From Stichopus chloronotus (taxonomy: Eukaryota; Echinodermata; Holothuroidea; Aspidochirotida; Stichopodidae), in assembly GCA_021234535.1 (NCBI GenBank), contig CM037842.1, positions 9,903,771-9,967,770 of the forward strand: a stretch of 64,000 nt of DNA, given 5' to 3'. Within the stretch, counting starts at the first letter, position 1. The number at the start of each line of letters is the position of its first letter. This document shows, one piece after another, positions 1 to 14,300 of the stretch. The position numbers and the translations under genes were made by a program. The notes beneath the pieces are model-generated. The model saw nothing but the letters and a program-made list of their open reading frames with translations, searched no databases and was not told the DNA's origin.

Positions 1-1485
1 TCTATGAAAAAATTTGATTAAGCATTTGAAAAAGAAAATGATCTTAACACTTTGGGAGAGTCGGTGAAAACAGCAGCTTACTTGTACTGCATATCATTAA
101 TAGGATCGATACGTTTTTCCACAAATTTAGGTGCATTTTAAACTTTTGATTGGCGATCAGCATATCATCATGAAAATTATTCATTTCTGCAATGTATCTG
201 GTAGCTTTAAAATTCCTGATGTAATTTTGGTAAATCATATGTCGGTATAAGACTCACAAAGTGTTTTTTCTATGACGTTCGTTTATCACCCTAGAGTAAT
301 GTAATTGAATATGAGGAATTCCGATGGAGATCAACTAAACCCCAGATGGTTATACAAGCAAATGACACGTGACAAGTGAATCCTGATAGCAGGAATTTTA
401 CTGGGTTGCTCTAGTCACAAATAATCACATCCGAACAACATTTTCCGAAGTTATCAGTATATCAGTTTCCCATACCGGAGACAGTGGAATATTTGTTTTC
501 ATATTTCTTCCCGTTGTATCATTGCATACTGTTTGCACACTAATGTACCACTAGAGTAGTAAAAATAATAAAAAAAAATAGGTTGTCCTACAAGAATTGG
601 TGACATTGTTTCTGTGGACGTTTCTTTTAAGTTGGAATGAAGAGAAAAGGTAGTTCCATGTTAGCACATGAACAAGCAGAAAGGCAGCAAATTACATATT
701 TTCTATCAATGAACAATATTGAATATCACAATGTTAAAGCAGTTTCGGTCACGTGCTATTGAGAATGGTAGTAACAGGTACAATCTAGAACAAGCGCAGC
801 GGGCATAAGAACAGATCGATGATATATCAACTATGTGTCATTATATTTTGCTACCATAAAGGGGGCAAAGGCCAATGCGAAGGTGTGACTGCAGCATGCC
901 TTATTACACTATTCATATCTACTTTTGTAACGTTCTGACAGCTTTCCGATTACCTAATGATTGGATCATTCATCCATAAAGTTTTTCTTAGTTACTTTCG
1001 TTTCAAATACACAGCATTGTCGTTGGAACAAGTTACTTTCTGCATACTTTGTGATTCACATCATACCCTTTGAAGCTATGGATATAGTCTGTCCATTTTT
1101 CTGAGAAAATTTATCAAGCGCCTTAAAGCGTTCTTTAATATTTGCTTTGTACACTTCATATTTTGTTCTAAATGTATCCGCACATACCAGCTGAGATAAT
1201 GTTCCTGTAATACCATTCGGTTAGTGCGCATATGAGTAATGCAGTTGAAGTATATGAATTGCTTTGACCAAGCATTCGTTGCTCTTAATTGCTAGTTCAC
1301 AGTGAACAAATCATGCACTGGATGATAAGACAAGTGTAAAAAGTAACGATATCGACGGTGTTAAAGTTTATGTTTTATTTTTGATAAAAGAGTCTCAAAC
1401 GACCTACACATTACACTTTTCAATTTTAAATAAATAGTCACATATTGTATAGCAATCTATTCCTATCTTCCTAACCTCCTCGCAG
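1..1485 (+). other. Intron/flank of upstream lectin paralogue
   Basis: No coding exon is seen here. The stretch is collinear with the last intron of the complete lectin gene downstream: positions around 100-230 match about 18970-19080, around 600-660 match 19630-19690, and the acceptor at 1485 matches that at 20479. The preceding SUEL exon would lie just left of position 1 by this alignment. The 64-codon minus-strand ORF here has no family features. Confidence 0.6.
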
Positions 1486-1634
1486 TTGATGATGAATCAG
1501 TAAAGCCTACTTCTGAAGAGAAATGTCTGACGTTCAGTTTTGATGGGATAAGTACTCTGGTAAGAGAAAATACCTGTTCAAGTAATGAGCCCATCAACAC
1601 CATCGTCTGCGAAGAAAGTTTGACCGATTATTAG
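1486..1634 (+). CDS. Terminal exon of an upstream SUEL-lectin paralogue (partial gene)
   Basis: Last exon of a gene that begins off the left edge. The acceptor CTCGCAG precedes 1486; with one carried-over base the frame reads 49 residues and stops at TAG 1632-1634. It is nearly identical to the terminal exon at 20480-20625: same start VDDESVKPTSEEKCLTFSF, the same three cysteines and the same NTCSSNEPI stretch, with few substitutions (L-A to L-V, K to N) and a slightly different end (SLTDY instead of SLEY). Its open frame after clear intron divergence suggests it is still under coding constraint. No function is known for this Cys-containing tail; in the complete gene it follows the SUEL domain. 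Confidence 0.8.
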
Positions 1635-2921
1635 ATATTAAATGGTAGCATAGTACCTGTAAATCTAGTAAACAAAAAAGCGAGGAGATAACTTGATGTT
1701 AAGTTTTGGTTTGAAAAGGATGACTTACTAATATCGATTAAAGGGATCAATAATTTTCAGGTGATTCACTGTGACTGTAACTCCAGGAACATTGTTGACC
1801 TGATATAAGTTATGTGATTATTGTTGACCAAATTATGTTCATGACTATGTGCAATTGTGTGTTAATTTTGTATGTTTTTTTTTTTTCTTTCGTGTGATCA
1901 GCAAGTTGGGGGTGGCTTTCATGAAAACGTGGTGTTACATTTTGCTCCAAAATACAAATACGTCGACATGTGTAAGTTCACGCGACCTTCTCCAGTAGAC
2001 CTGTAAATACTTAAAATACGTATCTTATACACCTTCGCAGGCTTCATACTATAAAGAATCAACTTCGAAGCCTCTGCTTATTTGACGGCCTATTATCAAG
2101 CGATATTTTTGATATGGTTATAACCTCATGCAAACGCAAATTATACAGCAAAACTAACATCTACAATATTGGGCAAAACTGCTGGGATACCACCATACGT
2201 TGCGATTATAATCATAAATTTTAGTTGAGAGGATACGCAACCCTGTAGCCAACAGTGAAAAGGGGAGTGGAATGTCCAAATGAGTCTGATGAATATTGTC
2301 TTAGTTCTTAAAGGGCGATTTGGGGGCGAATTGTTGAGAGAAAACTGTTCCTTTTGTGCAAGGTGCGACACAAAAAAATTGTTGAGGCCTTTGGGTCTAA
2401 GGTTTTTCAAATTAAAGTAGAATTAATTTCCACTATGAACAAAAGAAGTGTTTTTTATTCTGGGGGGGGACTCTTATTAGCTTATGTGGCTTTGTTGAAC
2501 TATTGACCATAATGAATAGACTACCTCATGTGTTTGTGGTAAAATTGGCCAAACAGAAATAGTTGCGTTTCAAACAGCTTTTATGGGTAGCTCTTTGTTG
2601 TGTTGCGTGGCAAGAGGAAGGCGGTTGGAGTCCGGCGCAAGGTATGACCAGATTGGTTTTCACTGGCCATTTTCTTCTTTATGATTTCAAAGTCTGTTAA
2701 CGTGTTTTTCTTTTACTTACTCATTTAGCTATCCATATAAATCAATATATTTACTGATATGATGGTGTAATTCTAACAACAAACATTGTTTACTTAATTT
2801 CATTATGCCTACATAAATAAGTCAATATTTTACTAATATAATGTTATACCCTAACAACAAAAGTCATCATGTACTCTGAAGTTGAAACTGCTTAAAATGA
2901 CTAACATATGTGAATGCACTG

Positions 2922-2982
<61 letters not shown>

Positions 2983-5900
2983 TACTCTGTATGTTAGAAA
3001 GAATGATAGTCACAATGCCACCGCTACATAAATGTGAACAAGTTTCACGTCTATTAAATTACAAAATGTACTTTCTTTTGCATAATTTAAATACACTTTC
3101 ACATTCAGCTTGCTATTCGTTTTGTGTAGTTAGTATAATACCACACACCGCGTCATCATTGTGCAAAATTTAAAAAAATTAACACTTGTACATCGATTTT
3201 TTTTTATAAACCACCTGTTAGTTATCTGTGAGTGTGTTTCTTCTGTGGTTGTTCCAATATCAGAGTTTGAGTCAAACGGGCGTCATTTGTGTCATTCAAA
3301 AAAATTCACAATTTAAAATAGATCCCTGGTCGACAAGACGCATTTGACCTATGTTGTTACCTTCTCAATTATTTATTTTATTTAGCACAGTGCAAACCTC
3401 TACATGGTCCCCTCCCCCATTACTCCCTGTACCAGTGACAGCACTCACAATAATAGTGTTACAGCAATCAAACTTCAACATAGGCCCAGAATATGCCAAA
3501 TATGCAGTGCTAATGTTTCTTGTTGAAAGAAATATCACCAAATTTTGCGGTTTAACCCATTGCAAATTGACGCATTTTAATGGTTCGTGGGGGTTCCTCT
3601 GACCTGTCGAAATTCTCTGACAATCTTTTACAAAACTGTTCTGCCACTTTGCCAAACGTTGCGATTATAATCCATAATTTTAGTGAAGGGAATACCATGA
3701 AACACCGCTCTCCTTTCCTGTATTGCGCTGTACGAGTGACTGTGCACTGTGAACAGTAATCCAGTGGCCAACATTGGAATGGAACCCCCAAAGAATTCCT
3801 TTTTTTCCAATGCTGTAACTTTGAACCAGCCTACCTTTGAAAAGAAGTTGTTCGTTGTGTATATCTCGATTTCTGTTTTCAACATATAGCCAAAAATCCT
3901 ACTCCTCTCCCCCCGTTGGTAATTTGACAGTGCTTTGAAGAAACTATAGAAAAATTCAAGGTGTCATCATATTTAACTAATAACAAGAAAAATATATGTT
4001 TTAATGCTATGAACTTATTTATGTATGTTTTTTATGTCATATATGTTTTTAATCTCAACCAATAGAAAAGGAACGTCAATTGATACGGTGTAAGTTTTTA
4101 ATTCATGTCGTTCAGTCTTTCTGAAGTGTCTCTTTCTTCGCTACTCTTTCTTTGTTCATTTGTTTTGGAAGGGATTTCTTTAGTGAAAATGGAAAGTATA
4201 ACTCGTTATATAAGATCAGCATGATAAATAAATAGTCTATTTCATTTCACTCCTTAAAGGAAAACAGATTGTTTTTTAACACAAAATTCCTATTTTCAAA
4301 ACTGCTATTCATCGACAAAAATATCAGATCATTCACAATAGGGGGAGTGATAGACTTTTGAAAAATATCTTGACCATTTGTTGCACAAGAATAATTTGGT
4401 CACCCTAACTTTCAAAATCTCAAAAGGTTTTTTCCTAATGCAAAAGCTACTTCTTTATAATTCTTCTGATGCATAGTCTCTTCAGAAGATGAAACTATAC
4501 GTAACAGGTATTATTTAGACTAAATATGTTTAAAATTATGAAAGCTGTTTTCTTTTTAAGTCATATTAGTGCATTTTAAACGCAATATTAAGTTCAGGTT
4601 CCGTTTCAAACAGTAGATACTCCGAACGAAAGTGAGTTGCTATTTCTGGATACTGAAAGAATGACTTCTTAAACATATTGGATGTTTAACCACTTACTAC
4701 GTGGAACCTGTGTTAAAATGTATTTTTACTTACCTTGAGCTGTCGTATACGTTTTTATAAATGGCGCAGCAATGGTGCGGCTGAATCAAATGATCAAATC
4801 TGTTTATAGTCCCACACGTACACCAATGCTCACTGTATTAGTATGATGTATGAATTATGTCCCAACCCTGCCTTAGAAGCAGACCTAGACATTTCATTGA
4901 TGTAAGTCTGTAGCATATGTTTCATGGTTCATGAGACACGATTAGGTTGGTGGTCAACCCAGACCGATTGTAAATCAGATCACATAGATCTTGTGGTAAA
5001 GGTTTCTCTGAGTGGGTGTATTATTCGATCGATAAATGCTTTTGTTTGTTATTATTATGAAGGCAACGTTATCACCACAATGCGATTAAATAGGACAGTG
5101 AACTAACCTACTACCTACTGACAAACCTAGTACGGTAGAACTAGATATGTCATTGGTAGTTCAAGTGTAAGATTGTCTCAGTTTGTTAACCTCTACACGC
5201 TTTGATCGTTTCCTTCGAAGTAGACAAACGATAAACAGTGTAAGTAATGGAAGGGTACATCCCTTCTGATAGATTTGATTGGTAGGTAAACCATGGAAAT
5301 TTTGTGTACATTTTACAAGAGAAAAAACACAATAACTAATAATTTGCCTTAAACAGTTCATATTATTTCCTTGTCTTTTTGGAAACCCATAACATGAGTC
5401 ACGAGGGTCTTACTATTGGCGTGTTACCTCAATCAACAGCAGAAAACGATCCCCTCAATATCCTGCTCTTGTGAAACTGTATGGCGAACGTTTTACCCAC
5501 GAGTCAAGTGAAGGCGTCTTTCTAAGTGTAGCTTTACCGGTTCAACTTTTTTATTCATTAGTGACCCTCTTTCCCGCTCTAGATTCTTTAATATAAGGAA
5601 GCATGTACATGGTGAAGGCCTACGTAGGAAACAAGTTTAGGTATTGATGTATATGGTGAACCATTAGCTACCGTACACTTTCCGGATGTTTACCTGAGTT
5701 TATCATCCTTATCTTTGTTTTTAATTATGTCGGTAAGCAGATAAAAATTTAAATTAAATGTCTACAAAAGTTATCTGATACGACTATTTAGTTTTACCCG
5801 CTGGGTGAAACGAATACATGCAACTTCATCTGCTGATACAGTCATGTGAGTTTGGATCCCGAGCACGCGCAAAGAAAGAAAAATACAGCCACTTTCTGTC

Positions 5901-8900
5901 AGAAGCGTGACCTCAGCATACTCACTGGTTGAACCAACGAGGAATGTCATCTTCCCGTCTTTTCTCTTTCGTCAACGTCATATAACCTTCCAATCACCAT
6001 CGCCAACTTAATATCTTTGCAAATTTGTATGCGAGGCGAATTATCTAAAGAATGGAACTCTGATCGTAAAATCAAATCGATATCTCTCTACATCTTTGTC
6101 TTTCTGTTTTCCTTGATCGTGTACTGGTTGACTCTCCTATTCGTTGAGCATATCAGCCTAATTTATTCCTGCCTGGTAGATCATTAAAAGTTAGAATCTG
6201 ACGTTAACAAAGATATCTGACAGCCGAGCATTCCAATGTGTGTAAGTGTGTGTTTCTATTTTAACTTCTAGTCTTTAAATTTTGTTCGAGAAATACTTGG
6301 TCCATAATGCCATGCAAAATCCCAAAGATATTACAACAAGAATGAGTTGATCATGTATATTATTTAACTCCAGTGATCTTTAGTCTACCCATGGATTCTT
6401 GACACAATTCCACAATACACCAGTGGAGAGTACAAAACAGATAAGGTGAAATTCCAGTTTAAAGTACATTATGGACTGATTGATGATCTGGTTGTGAAAC
6501 GTTTGTAGGAAAGGGGACGGTAATCTGACCTAGTAATGGTTTTATTTGCAATTAGACAGACGAGAAGTATAAATCCTACGAAGAGATTTAACGAAATGAT
6601 GGGATTCCTTGAAACAATGTCTTACTGACTAATAAAGGATAATATATAGTTAAGTAAAAAAAAATTAGTTGTTGCTGAATACAATGGGACACAAAACAAT
6701 ATTAAATTCTGTTGAACTATGTTTTCATGTATTTTCAAATGCTAACATTTTTATTTCTTTGGCCCACGATACAATGAATCTGTGTTATCGGCGACTTTAA
6801 GCATTAAACTTGCATTTACGATTAACTCAAATCATCTCAAGCGCATTCTTATCATGATTCAGCTTTGGTCAATGAAACTGGCCATACGTACAAACAACAC
6901 AAACGACCTCTCAGATCAATTGTAAACAGGAAAGGGATTATTCAAAACAAGACTTATGATATCATAGTAGGGTATGCTACACGTCACAACCGACCAATAA
7001 TGTGACAATTCATGATGATATCACAGATACTTCATTCGAACAATAATGTCAGGAGTGACGACTAATATGTGGCATAATTTCCTAACTGATAATGTCAAAA
7101 AAATTTGACCAATAGTATCACTAATATAAGAATCAGTAATATCTTGTGGTACCCCAATAGTCTCGCCTCTTCAATTTTATACTATACCATACCATTTTAT
7201 ACCATATCATTTAGGTGGTCTCGTGATATCACATGGAAGCTTCAATGTTTATCACCTGGAAGGTCGCAAAGAGGTGTCATGACCGCAGATGGACGGTTTT
7301 ATGTGATGTAACACTAAGGACCCGCGCGAGACGGGCCAGTTGGAGAATCACAAGCAGGGTTCCCAGAAGCTACGGCGGGTAGGAAATTCACCTGTGGCTT
7401 CTCACTGAAGGTTACGTGAAGAGATCTTGTTGGTCATATGAACAACCATAAAGTACCTCACGTGATCTGAAAGGGCCACTTGTGAAGTTACATTGGGTAA
7501 TTGACTGATGGACAAATGAAAATCGCTTGAAATGTGGTATGCAATGCCTCGGTCCGCTCACACAGAATCTTTTAGTGTAACCCATGAAGGTTATAATGAC
7601 GGGTAATATATTAAGTTTCATTGATGGTCAAACGGATTATTGAAGTAAGACACGTCACATATAGAGCATGAATTAGGGGTGCCAAGGATCATAGTTACGG
7701 TAGAACAAGTAAGTACAAATTGCATTTCTACCGTTTACAATTTACAATTTGAGTTGGTAACAACTGGGGAGGGACAATCAAAACTCCCATGCATCAGGAT
7801 AAGTATTATTTTCAAACACCGTGCTGGGCTACCTGCCACTAACGGTAGTTTTTGATTCGGAGACGAGGCACTAAAAAGGTTCATACACCATAATCAATCT
7901 TGTGCGTTGAAAATGTGTTTATTTGCAGCTTATTATATATTCAGTTACAGTATTGACCCAAGAGAAGAAAGAACCATTCTGATCATACATATGTGATGTA
8001 CTTTACTCAAACTCTCTGCGTGTTTGAGTGTCAATATAGGTTGGTGAATAATGATAAATTTATTATAATCAAAGATGTCGTTTCATACCTGTGATCATCA
8101 TGAACTCCAGCGTGAATGCATCACCACTTGCAAAGAAACTTCAACTACTCAAAGATCAATTACTAAACTTGATTGATAAAGTTGATTGATATTGATCTGT
8201 CACCTACGGTGATGCTCATCTTGCTTTCAATTGTTCATTGCTACATTGAAGAAAATGCCAAGACTACTGATGAAATTCTCTCCGGAATCGTTTCCCAAAC
8301 GCTATTACACGAAAAGGGCATCGATTCAAATTAACAATTTTTATTTCAAAAAATCTTATCATAGGAAACTATTTATGAAACAGTTAAACGTATCGCCTGT
8401 TGCCTCTTTCATTTGGATGGACTTTTACATATGTAACATGTTTGTATACTTACAAAATTCAGTTCAGCAATATGTCTTTTTCCTGTCATACTTTAAGCAG
8501 TCATTTAATACTAAATAACATGCGACAAAGATTGAAATCTATGAGTCTGGAGCCAAAGAGTCTGATACCTTTCCTGGAACAGGGCGTTAATGGCATTGTA
8601 AAGTAGACATTTGTATAGCTAAAAAATATAAGTATGATCGATATATTTTGTGTAGTTTGCATTGCAAAGTCAGCATTTAAGTCATTGTTTATTCGAAATC
8701 AGTGTTTAGGTGTGAAGAGCCTCAATGGTGAAACATTGTACACAGGAAAAAACACTTTCTACAATGCGAAGGTGCTGAGGTATTTCGAACATCCCTCAAA
8801 AAAGGGAGAAAAAGTGGACATTGAAAAATTACATGTCAAACACTAAACCTAAATGCAGAGTAGGACTTTATAATGATACAAAACATGAAAGAAGCCAATA

Positions 8901-9493
8901 AGGAGGGTTTTTAAAGGCCTATATTTATGGCCTGCAGTGAATTCAAGCTAGTGGAATTAATGTTACAGGTTATTACTGATACTCAGAACAACTTGTTCAC
9001 TTATCGTTGAGGCTACGGTAAAGTTGCTACAGAAATCACAAATCAGTTCCCTTGTATTTCAAGTGTCATGTGTATTGCGCTAAATCACCAAATAAAACGG
9101 TGTCACAAAAATGCTGATATTAAGTTATGCAATGGTTATGTCACTATACTCTCCAGTGCGTGATTACAGGGCATTTCTAAATCTTCACTCAAAGGCATAT
9201 GCAATTCGTATTTCGCTTTTGTATTTCACTGTCACGTGCATTAACAACAGGGCATGGCAATATTTACTAATCACACAATCGCACAAATAAGGAAAAGTGT
9301 TTGAATTGCTTCCATTCAGGGCACCATAATCGACACTAGGTTGATGTGTATTTTCGTAAGTCTCATTTAGAAGACCTAAAGACGAGAGAGAGAGTGCATT
9401 TTCTTTCCGAAATATATTCGAGAGAATACCTATCATTTCCAATGAAAATTTGAAAGTTTCTATGCCGTCTTTCTCTGTTCTAACATATCCGAG
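1635..9493. other. Intergenic region between two lectin paralogues
   Basis: I see no convincing exon. It holds a TA microsatellite, the left copy of the segmental duplication, and a motif shared by about 2195-2225 and 3657-3685 (GTTGCGATTATAATC), which suggests an interspersed repeat. Short ORFs at 8231-8518 and 8634-8846 have no recognisable domain, and the first lies in duplicated DNA whose partner is not open. Confidence 0.5.
2925..2979. repeat. (TA)n microsatellite
   Basis: Uninterrupted TA dinucleotide run of about 55 bases. Confidence 0.95.
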
Positions 9494-9563
9494 ATGTCGA
9501 TTTCTGTTGCTTGTATTTCATCGGTAATTTATGCAGCACTTTTATCAATCGCATTCGCAAAAG
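9494..9563 (+). CDS. Exon 1: signal peptide of the SUEL lectin
   Basis: ATG at 9494 opens 23 codons with a hydrophobic core (SSVIYAALLSIAFA) and small residues at the end, typical of a signal peptide. The exon ends with G before GTGAGT (phase 1), as do the leader exons of the two C-type lectin genes at 48574 and 55206. Confidence 0.75.
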
Positions 9564-11243
9564 GTGAGTTTCAAGTTTTATGTATCTTAGTATTTTACTG
9601 CAGTTATATACCATGACACTAAGCAGTGCTTCAGTCTACAACTATCATCTAGAAAACGAACTTAAATTTTTTTGCCGTTTAACTAAGAATACGTCACGCG
9701 TTCTACTTCCTTCAATTTCACAGGGATTCTTCAACTACTGAGAGGTGTAACACCATTGATACATAAACTTGCAGGGTATGCACTCCACTATCGTTGTACC
9801 TGCTTTAAGTATTTTGTGTGCTTCATCGTCTTACATTTGTCACTAAATTTCTTTCTCAAAAAGGGTACAATCTTGACTGCCATTTAATCTTACTTTTCCT
9901 AACCCAATTTCCTACAACAAAGTAAAGTAGCTGCTTTAAATTTACTGCAAACTTCGAAAGCACACTGACGATGAACATGACTGATCCATTGAGAGTACAC
10001 TCAGGCAAATAAAAGTAATCCGTAAACTCAGCTGGATTATATCATGGAATTCAAACAGAACCGTGGATAAGAGTATGAAATTGATAGGGCCAACTAAAAT
10101 CTACACGTACTGTCATACATCTTTGGTTTGATGTTTGACGGACACATAGGTAAGCGTTCTGCAATTCTACATGTTGAAACGGAAAAAAAAAAACTGTAGA
10201 ACTGTAAACTTTTTTGTCCTTACTTCAGTTCATAATTAGAAACCGCCTCGATTGGGTATGCTCCTCATCGTAACTTTCTAAAATTGTAACAAATCCCACA
10301 GAGATTGCCTCCTTAAGCAGGCTTTTATCAAACTAGATACAATCCTAATATGTATTTCAAAACAGAGTGCTATTCAGGGGCTATACTGATGTAACTGAAT
10401 AAGTTTTACTTTTTTGTACAAACATCCAATAAATTGGATAGATTTAAAATTGAGTCTTCGCTAAAACTATTACATGAGGTGCACACTTTGACATTGGAAC
10501 AGTATTTACAACTAAACCATCCACTGTTATTGAAAAAAGTTTCACACAATGAAGCATCGCAACTGCAAATAGGAAATTTACCCGTACTTTATCTTCTTAA
10601 AGAACTATTTTTTTTTAGTTTCTGAAAAAAAATAATGCCTCTTGAACTTACCAATCAAAATTAAGAAAGAAATACAACAAATACAACAAACTACAACAAA
10701 AATACAAGAAATACAACTATTTGTCTTGCAGATGCAAACACTTGCCATTACACAACGGCCATCGATGGAAAGGGGAATGCTGTGTGGCGTATCGAAGAAA
10801 ACAAAGTATGTGATCGCATAACTTTGGGTGGTTTCCAACAGAATACAACAGCAACAACGTCCAAAGGTACACCTCTATCGCTGTTTAAGTTTCTATGCAT
10901 TTATGCCTATGGAGGCGAACTATTATGCATTTACTTACTAAAAAAAAATCTGCTTTTAAAGTTGACGTTGTTTTAGTGATATGATCGGATTTTGCATAGA
11001 TGACGATTGATGGAAGAGTGTTCTCCCCGATAGTTTCATACTTCACTTTTATTTTATGCATAGGAGATAATCATGCCCTCTATCTGCGAAGAGTGTAACG
11101 TTAGGAGAAGAATATGATTTTCGTACTAACCTACAACATTCTCGCATAGTTTTTTTTTCCAATGGAATTTTGTTGCATACTTGTCTTATGTGGTAGTATG
11201 ATGCCAAAGATATTTTATCTCCGTAATAGTTTTCAACAGTAAA

Positions 11244-11307
<64 letters not shown>

Positions 11308-14300
11308 CTGGGACCATGTAGATATTAAGTAACCCATTGAAACACTACATCAACCTGGATCAATTACCACGTGTTTTTATCATTTCATTGCCAGCCAATG
11401 TGTGTATAAATTTTCTCGTTCTCCAGTAAAAGCATAAGCTTGGGTCTATGTGTTATCTGCATCACTACAGTAGAAGGACTGTATCTATTGAAAAAGTATT
11501 AAATGAGATACCTAAGAAGAAAGGGAACCATTCAGTCAACATTTGGCTGAAAATGTTGGCCACAATTCGGAATTAACACTGTCAACACTGAATGGCGACA
11601 GAAAAAAATGCAAATAAATAAGTACCCAAGAAGGCGATTACTAGAACGAGAGTGCTTCTGTAAGTTTCAATTAGATATTTTAAGATTTCATTCAGTTGAT
11701 AGGTTCAGACAGATTAACTCTTTCTTGATTAGTCTAATATTACTAAAACGTTCCTAGCTTCACATGTAGATTCAGTATAAGGAGGGTGGTACGTGGTAAA
11801 CTTGTAACAGCTCTAGAGTTGAGACAGAAATTGAACCTTTGCAGGTTAATGGTGGGCGATGATTATACTACTGATAAAAAATCAGATAAGTGAATTCAGA
11901 TAAGTGAATTTAACGTTAAACAACTAATCACTGATGAGCAGCACGATTTACATGAATAACCGGGTTTCGGAAGATTGTCCAAGTCTCCGGTAATTCCGTT
12001 TTCTAACTTAACTTTTTGAAAGATTTCAAAGAGGTATGACATTTCTAGCCACTGTCATGAAAACAAACGCAATGATAATCCTCTAAGTTTGTTGAAGGGC
12101 ACCATAGAATCCTACAAATTACATTTTAGAATAGACCTGGTGTGCATATTACAGCACATTAACAACAAAATCCGCACAACTGATTGTTTGAGACATAGAT
12201 ATTGCCAATCGAATGTTGAATTAGCGTCACCTTTGATTACAGCCATGATACTAAATACTCTGTCAAAACTCATTGATTCGGTGACTTTCCTCACATACGG
12301 CTTCCATAACTATACTGTCTTTTATCCTGTGGCCTATTGTTTCTACAATGTTAGTATTCCCATATTTATCAGACGTAGAAATAAAATGGAAATCTGAGAT
12401 CCTTTCATGTTTGTTCTCACATTTCTTGTCTTACTTTCCCTCATTTCTTTTTGGAGGGGCAGATGTGTCTCACTTAAAAAATATCAAAGCAATGTTCATG
12501 AGAGATGTACAACTCCCTGTTGCATGATTAATTTCAGTTGGTTTTAAATGAATTTAAGAAGTACTGGTAATACATCATGTTGCAGGTTAGAGGACTGTCT
12601 CACAGACTTCATCACGAGGGTCGTAAATATTATATTATTATTTTGTTTTAATACAGTCAATATTCCTGCAGTGGCGGGTGGTTCTATTCGTGAAACAAAG
12701 ACAGAATCATCTACTGGTGAGATACTAGTATGTTACATAATTTTACCTTTAGTTTCTCAATTACACATTGAAGAAAAAAGAAACCTTTTGACGCATACAA
12801 GTCATTGACCGATTTGTTCTGATTTGTTCGTATAGCTATCTTCTCCGACCCGATGCATCTCTTTCCTCATCAAACTACCCCATATTTAATATTAAATGGT
12901 GACTATCGAAGTACTATTTCCCATTGAGTGACTTACACATTTTGAAAAAAGGAAATTGTAGAAGTAACCTAATTAAACATGCATTTTAACTTCAGTTTCA
13001 TCTACAAAAAGAACAACAGTTGAAGCAAGGACAGAACCAATTACTGGTGAGTACAAACGTGGGTAGCTATGGCTGTTAAATGTCGGAATATCATTTCACT
13101 TCTAATTTGTCTTTTAAGTATTCGTATAATTATTACTATCGTATGAGAACCATTGGACATAAACAGGGCACTGGACATAAACATTTGTGTTACGTCCTTA
13201 TTGTATCAATGTATTTCGAAGTTGATGTATATGTTTGACTATCATAACACTTAATATATACTGAAAACTAGTTACAGTTTAATCTTTCATCAGGCCTACA
13301 TGCTGCCTTTCCAGTAGGGAGTTCGATTTTACCACAAGCGGAATATTTTACTCTACATTATGACCAACAATTTAAAACTCTTCACATACGTTGCTTACGT
13401 AAGGGCATTGTCATAGGCTGAGCGAAACTCCAAATCTTGTAGTGGGGTTTCGTCCAAACCCCTGCAGGAACATCCCTCCTGTATACCGGCCTGTTTATTG
13501 ACTAAATTACACGGTTTAGAAATTCAAATGTTATCTTATCATCAATACATTTGACTTTACTCTCAACCAGGGTTTTAAATGTTATTCCACATAATGTGAT
13601 CCGCTGGATTTTAGATTATCTCACCGACCGTTCACAATTTACCTGTTTTTTTTTTTGTATTTTTTTTTTTGAATTTATTGTTTTATTCGTTTGTGTCATT
13701 TTACTGCAGACATGTAATTTCCTTATTTGAGGATTTAATAAAGTATATCTATCTATCTATCTATCTATCTATCTAACCACTATGACAGATAAAAGTTCTT
13801 TTGGCGAAATGAAGACAGAACCAAAAACTGGTGAGTTGTACCTTTAGCCTAAATTTGACTGCATTATTATATTGGATTACGACATTATATTTTTTCTTTA
13901 ATTTCTATAAGACCGTTCATGACAATGCACATGATTTGTTTCAGATCAGATGTATTTATTTTTCATCAGAGTATTCTCTTGTCACAATTATTATATTTGC
14001 AAAGGTAAGAGATTATGAAATCCTTTTTTCATACTTCATTTGTTTTATCGGGGAGTTGTTACAGATTCCTTTTTTTATTTTGGATTAAAATAACAGCAAA
14101 GGACACTGCATGACAAGTTCCATGATTTTCTTGTTAACCTCAAACGCAAAAATTTATGTAATCACATCCAATTTTGAATTTAGTCTCAACGACCATAGCA
14201 ATGGATAGCACTATACATGGGAAGACGACTAGACCATTTCATTAAAACGTTGATTTTAGAAAGTTATAGCTGCAAAATGCTGAAGAACCACACTTTCACG

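Larger units (their letters stand above)
1..8490 (+). repeat. Segmental duplication, left copy
   Basis: Collinear with about 18960-27140. Anchors seen by eye: 1486-1634 with 20480-20625; 4130-4200 with 21935-21995 (shared TTCTTCGCTACTCTTTCTTT); 4895-4925 with 23625-23650 (GATGTAAGTC then TTTCATG); 5470-5530 with 23915-23975; 7625-7675 with 26333-26380 (GGTCAAACGGAT, then GAGCATGAATT); 8110-8170 with 26790-26850; 8360-8480 with 27025-27135 (ATTTGGATGGACTT). The copies are diverged with many indels, so the duplication is not recent. Confidence 0.75.
9564..12671 (+). other. Introns 1 and 2 of the SUEL lectin gene
   Basis: No additional exon is supported apart from 10732-10866. Contains the (TA)n run at 11247-11306 and a homopolymer-rich stretch near 10640-10720 (repeated ATACAACAA) just before exon 2. 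Confidence 0.5.

Noticed and set aside
3365..3885. Three overlapping minus-strand ORFs of 79-96 codons
   Set aside because: They overlap in different frames, lack a domain, and share a repeat-like motif with 2195-2225, so non-coding repeat DNA is likelier.
12089..12397. 102-codon ORF in intron 2 of the SUEL lectin gene
   Set aside because: No domain, no splice fit with neighbouring exons, and composition like surrounding intron.
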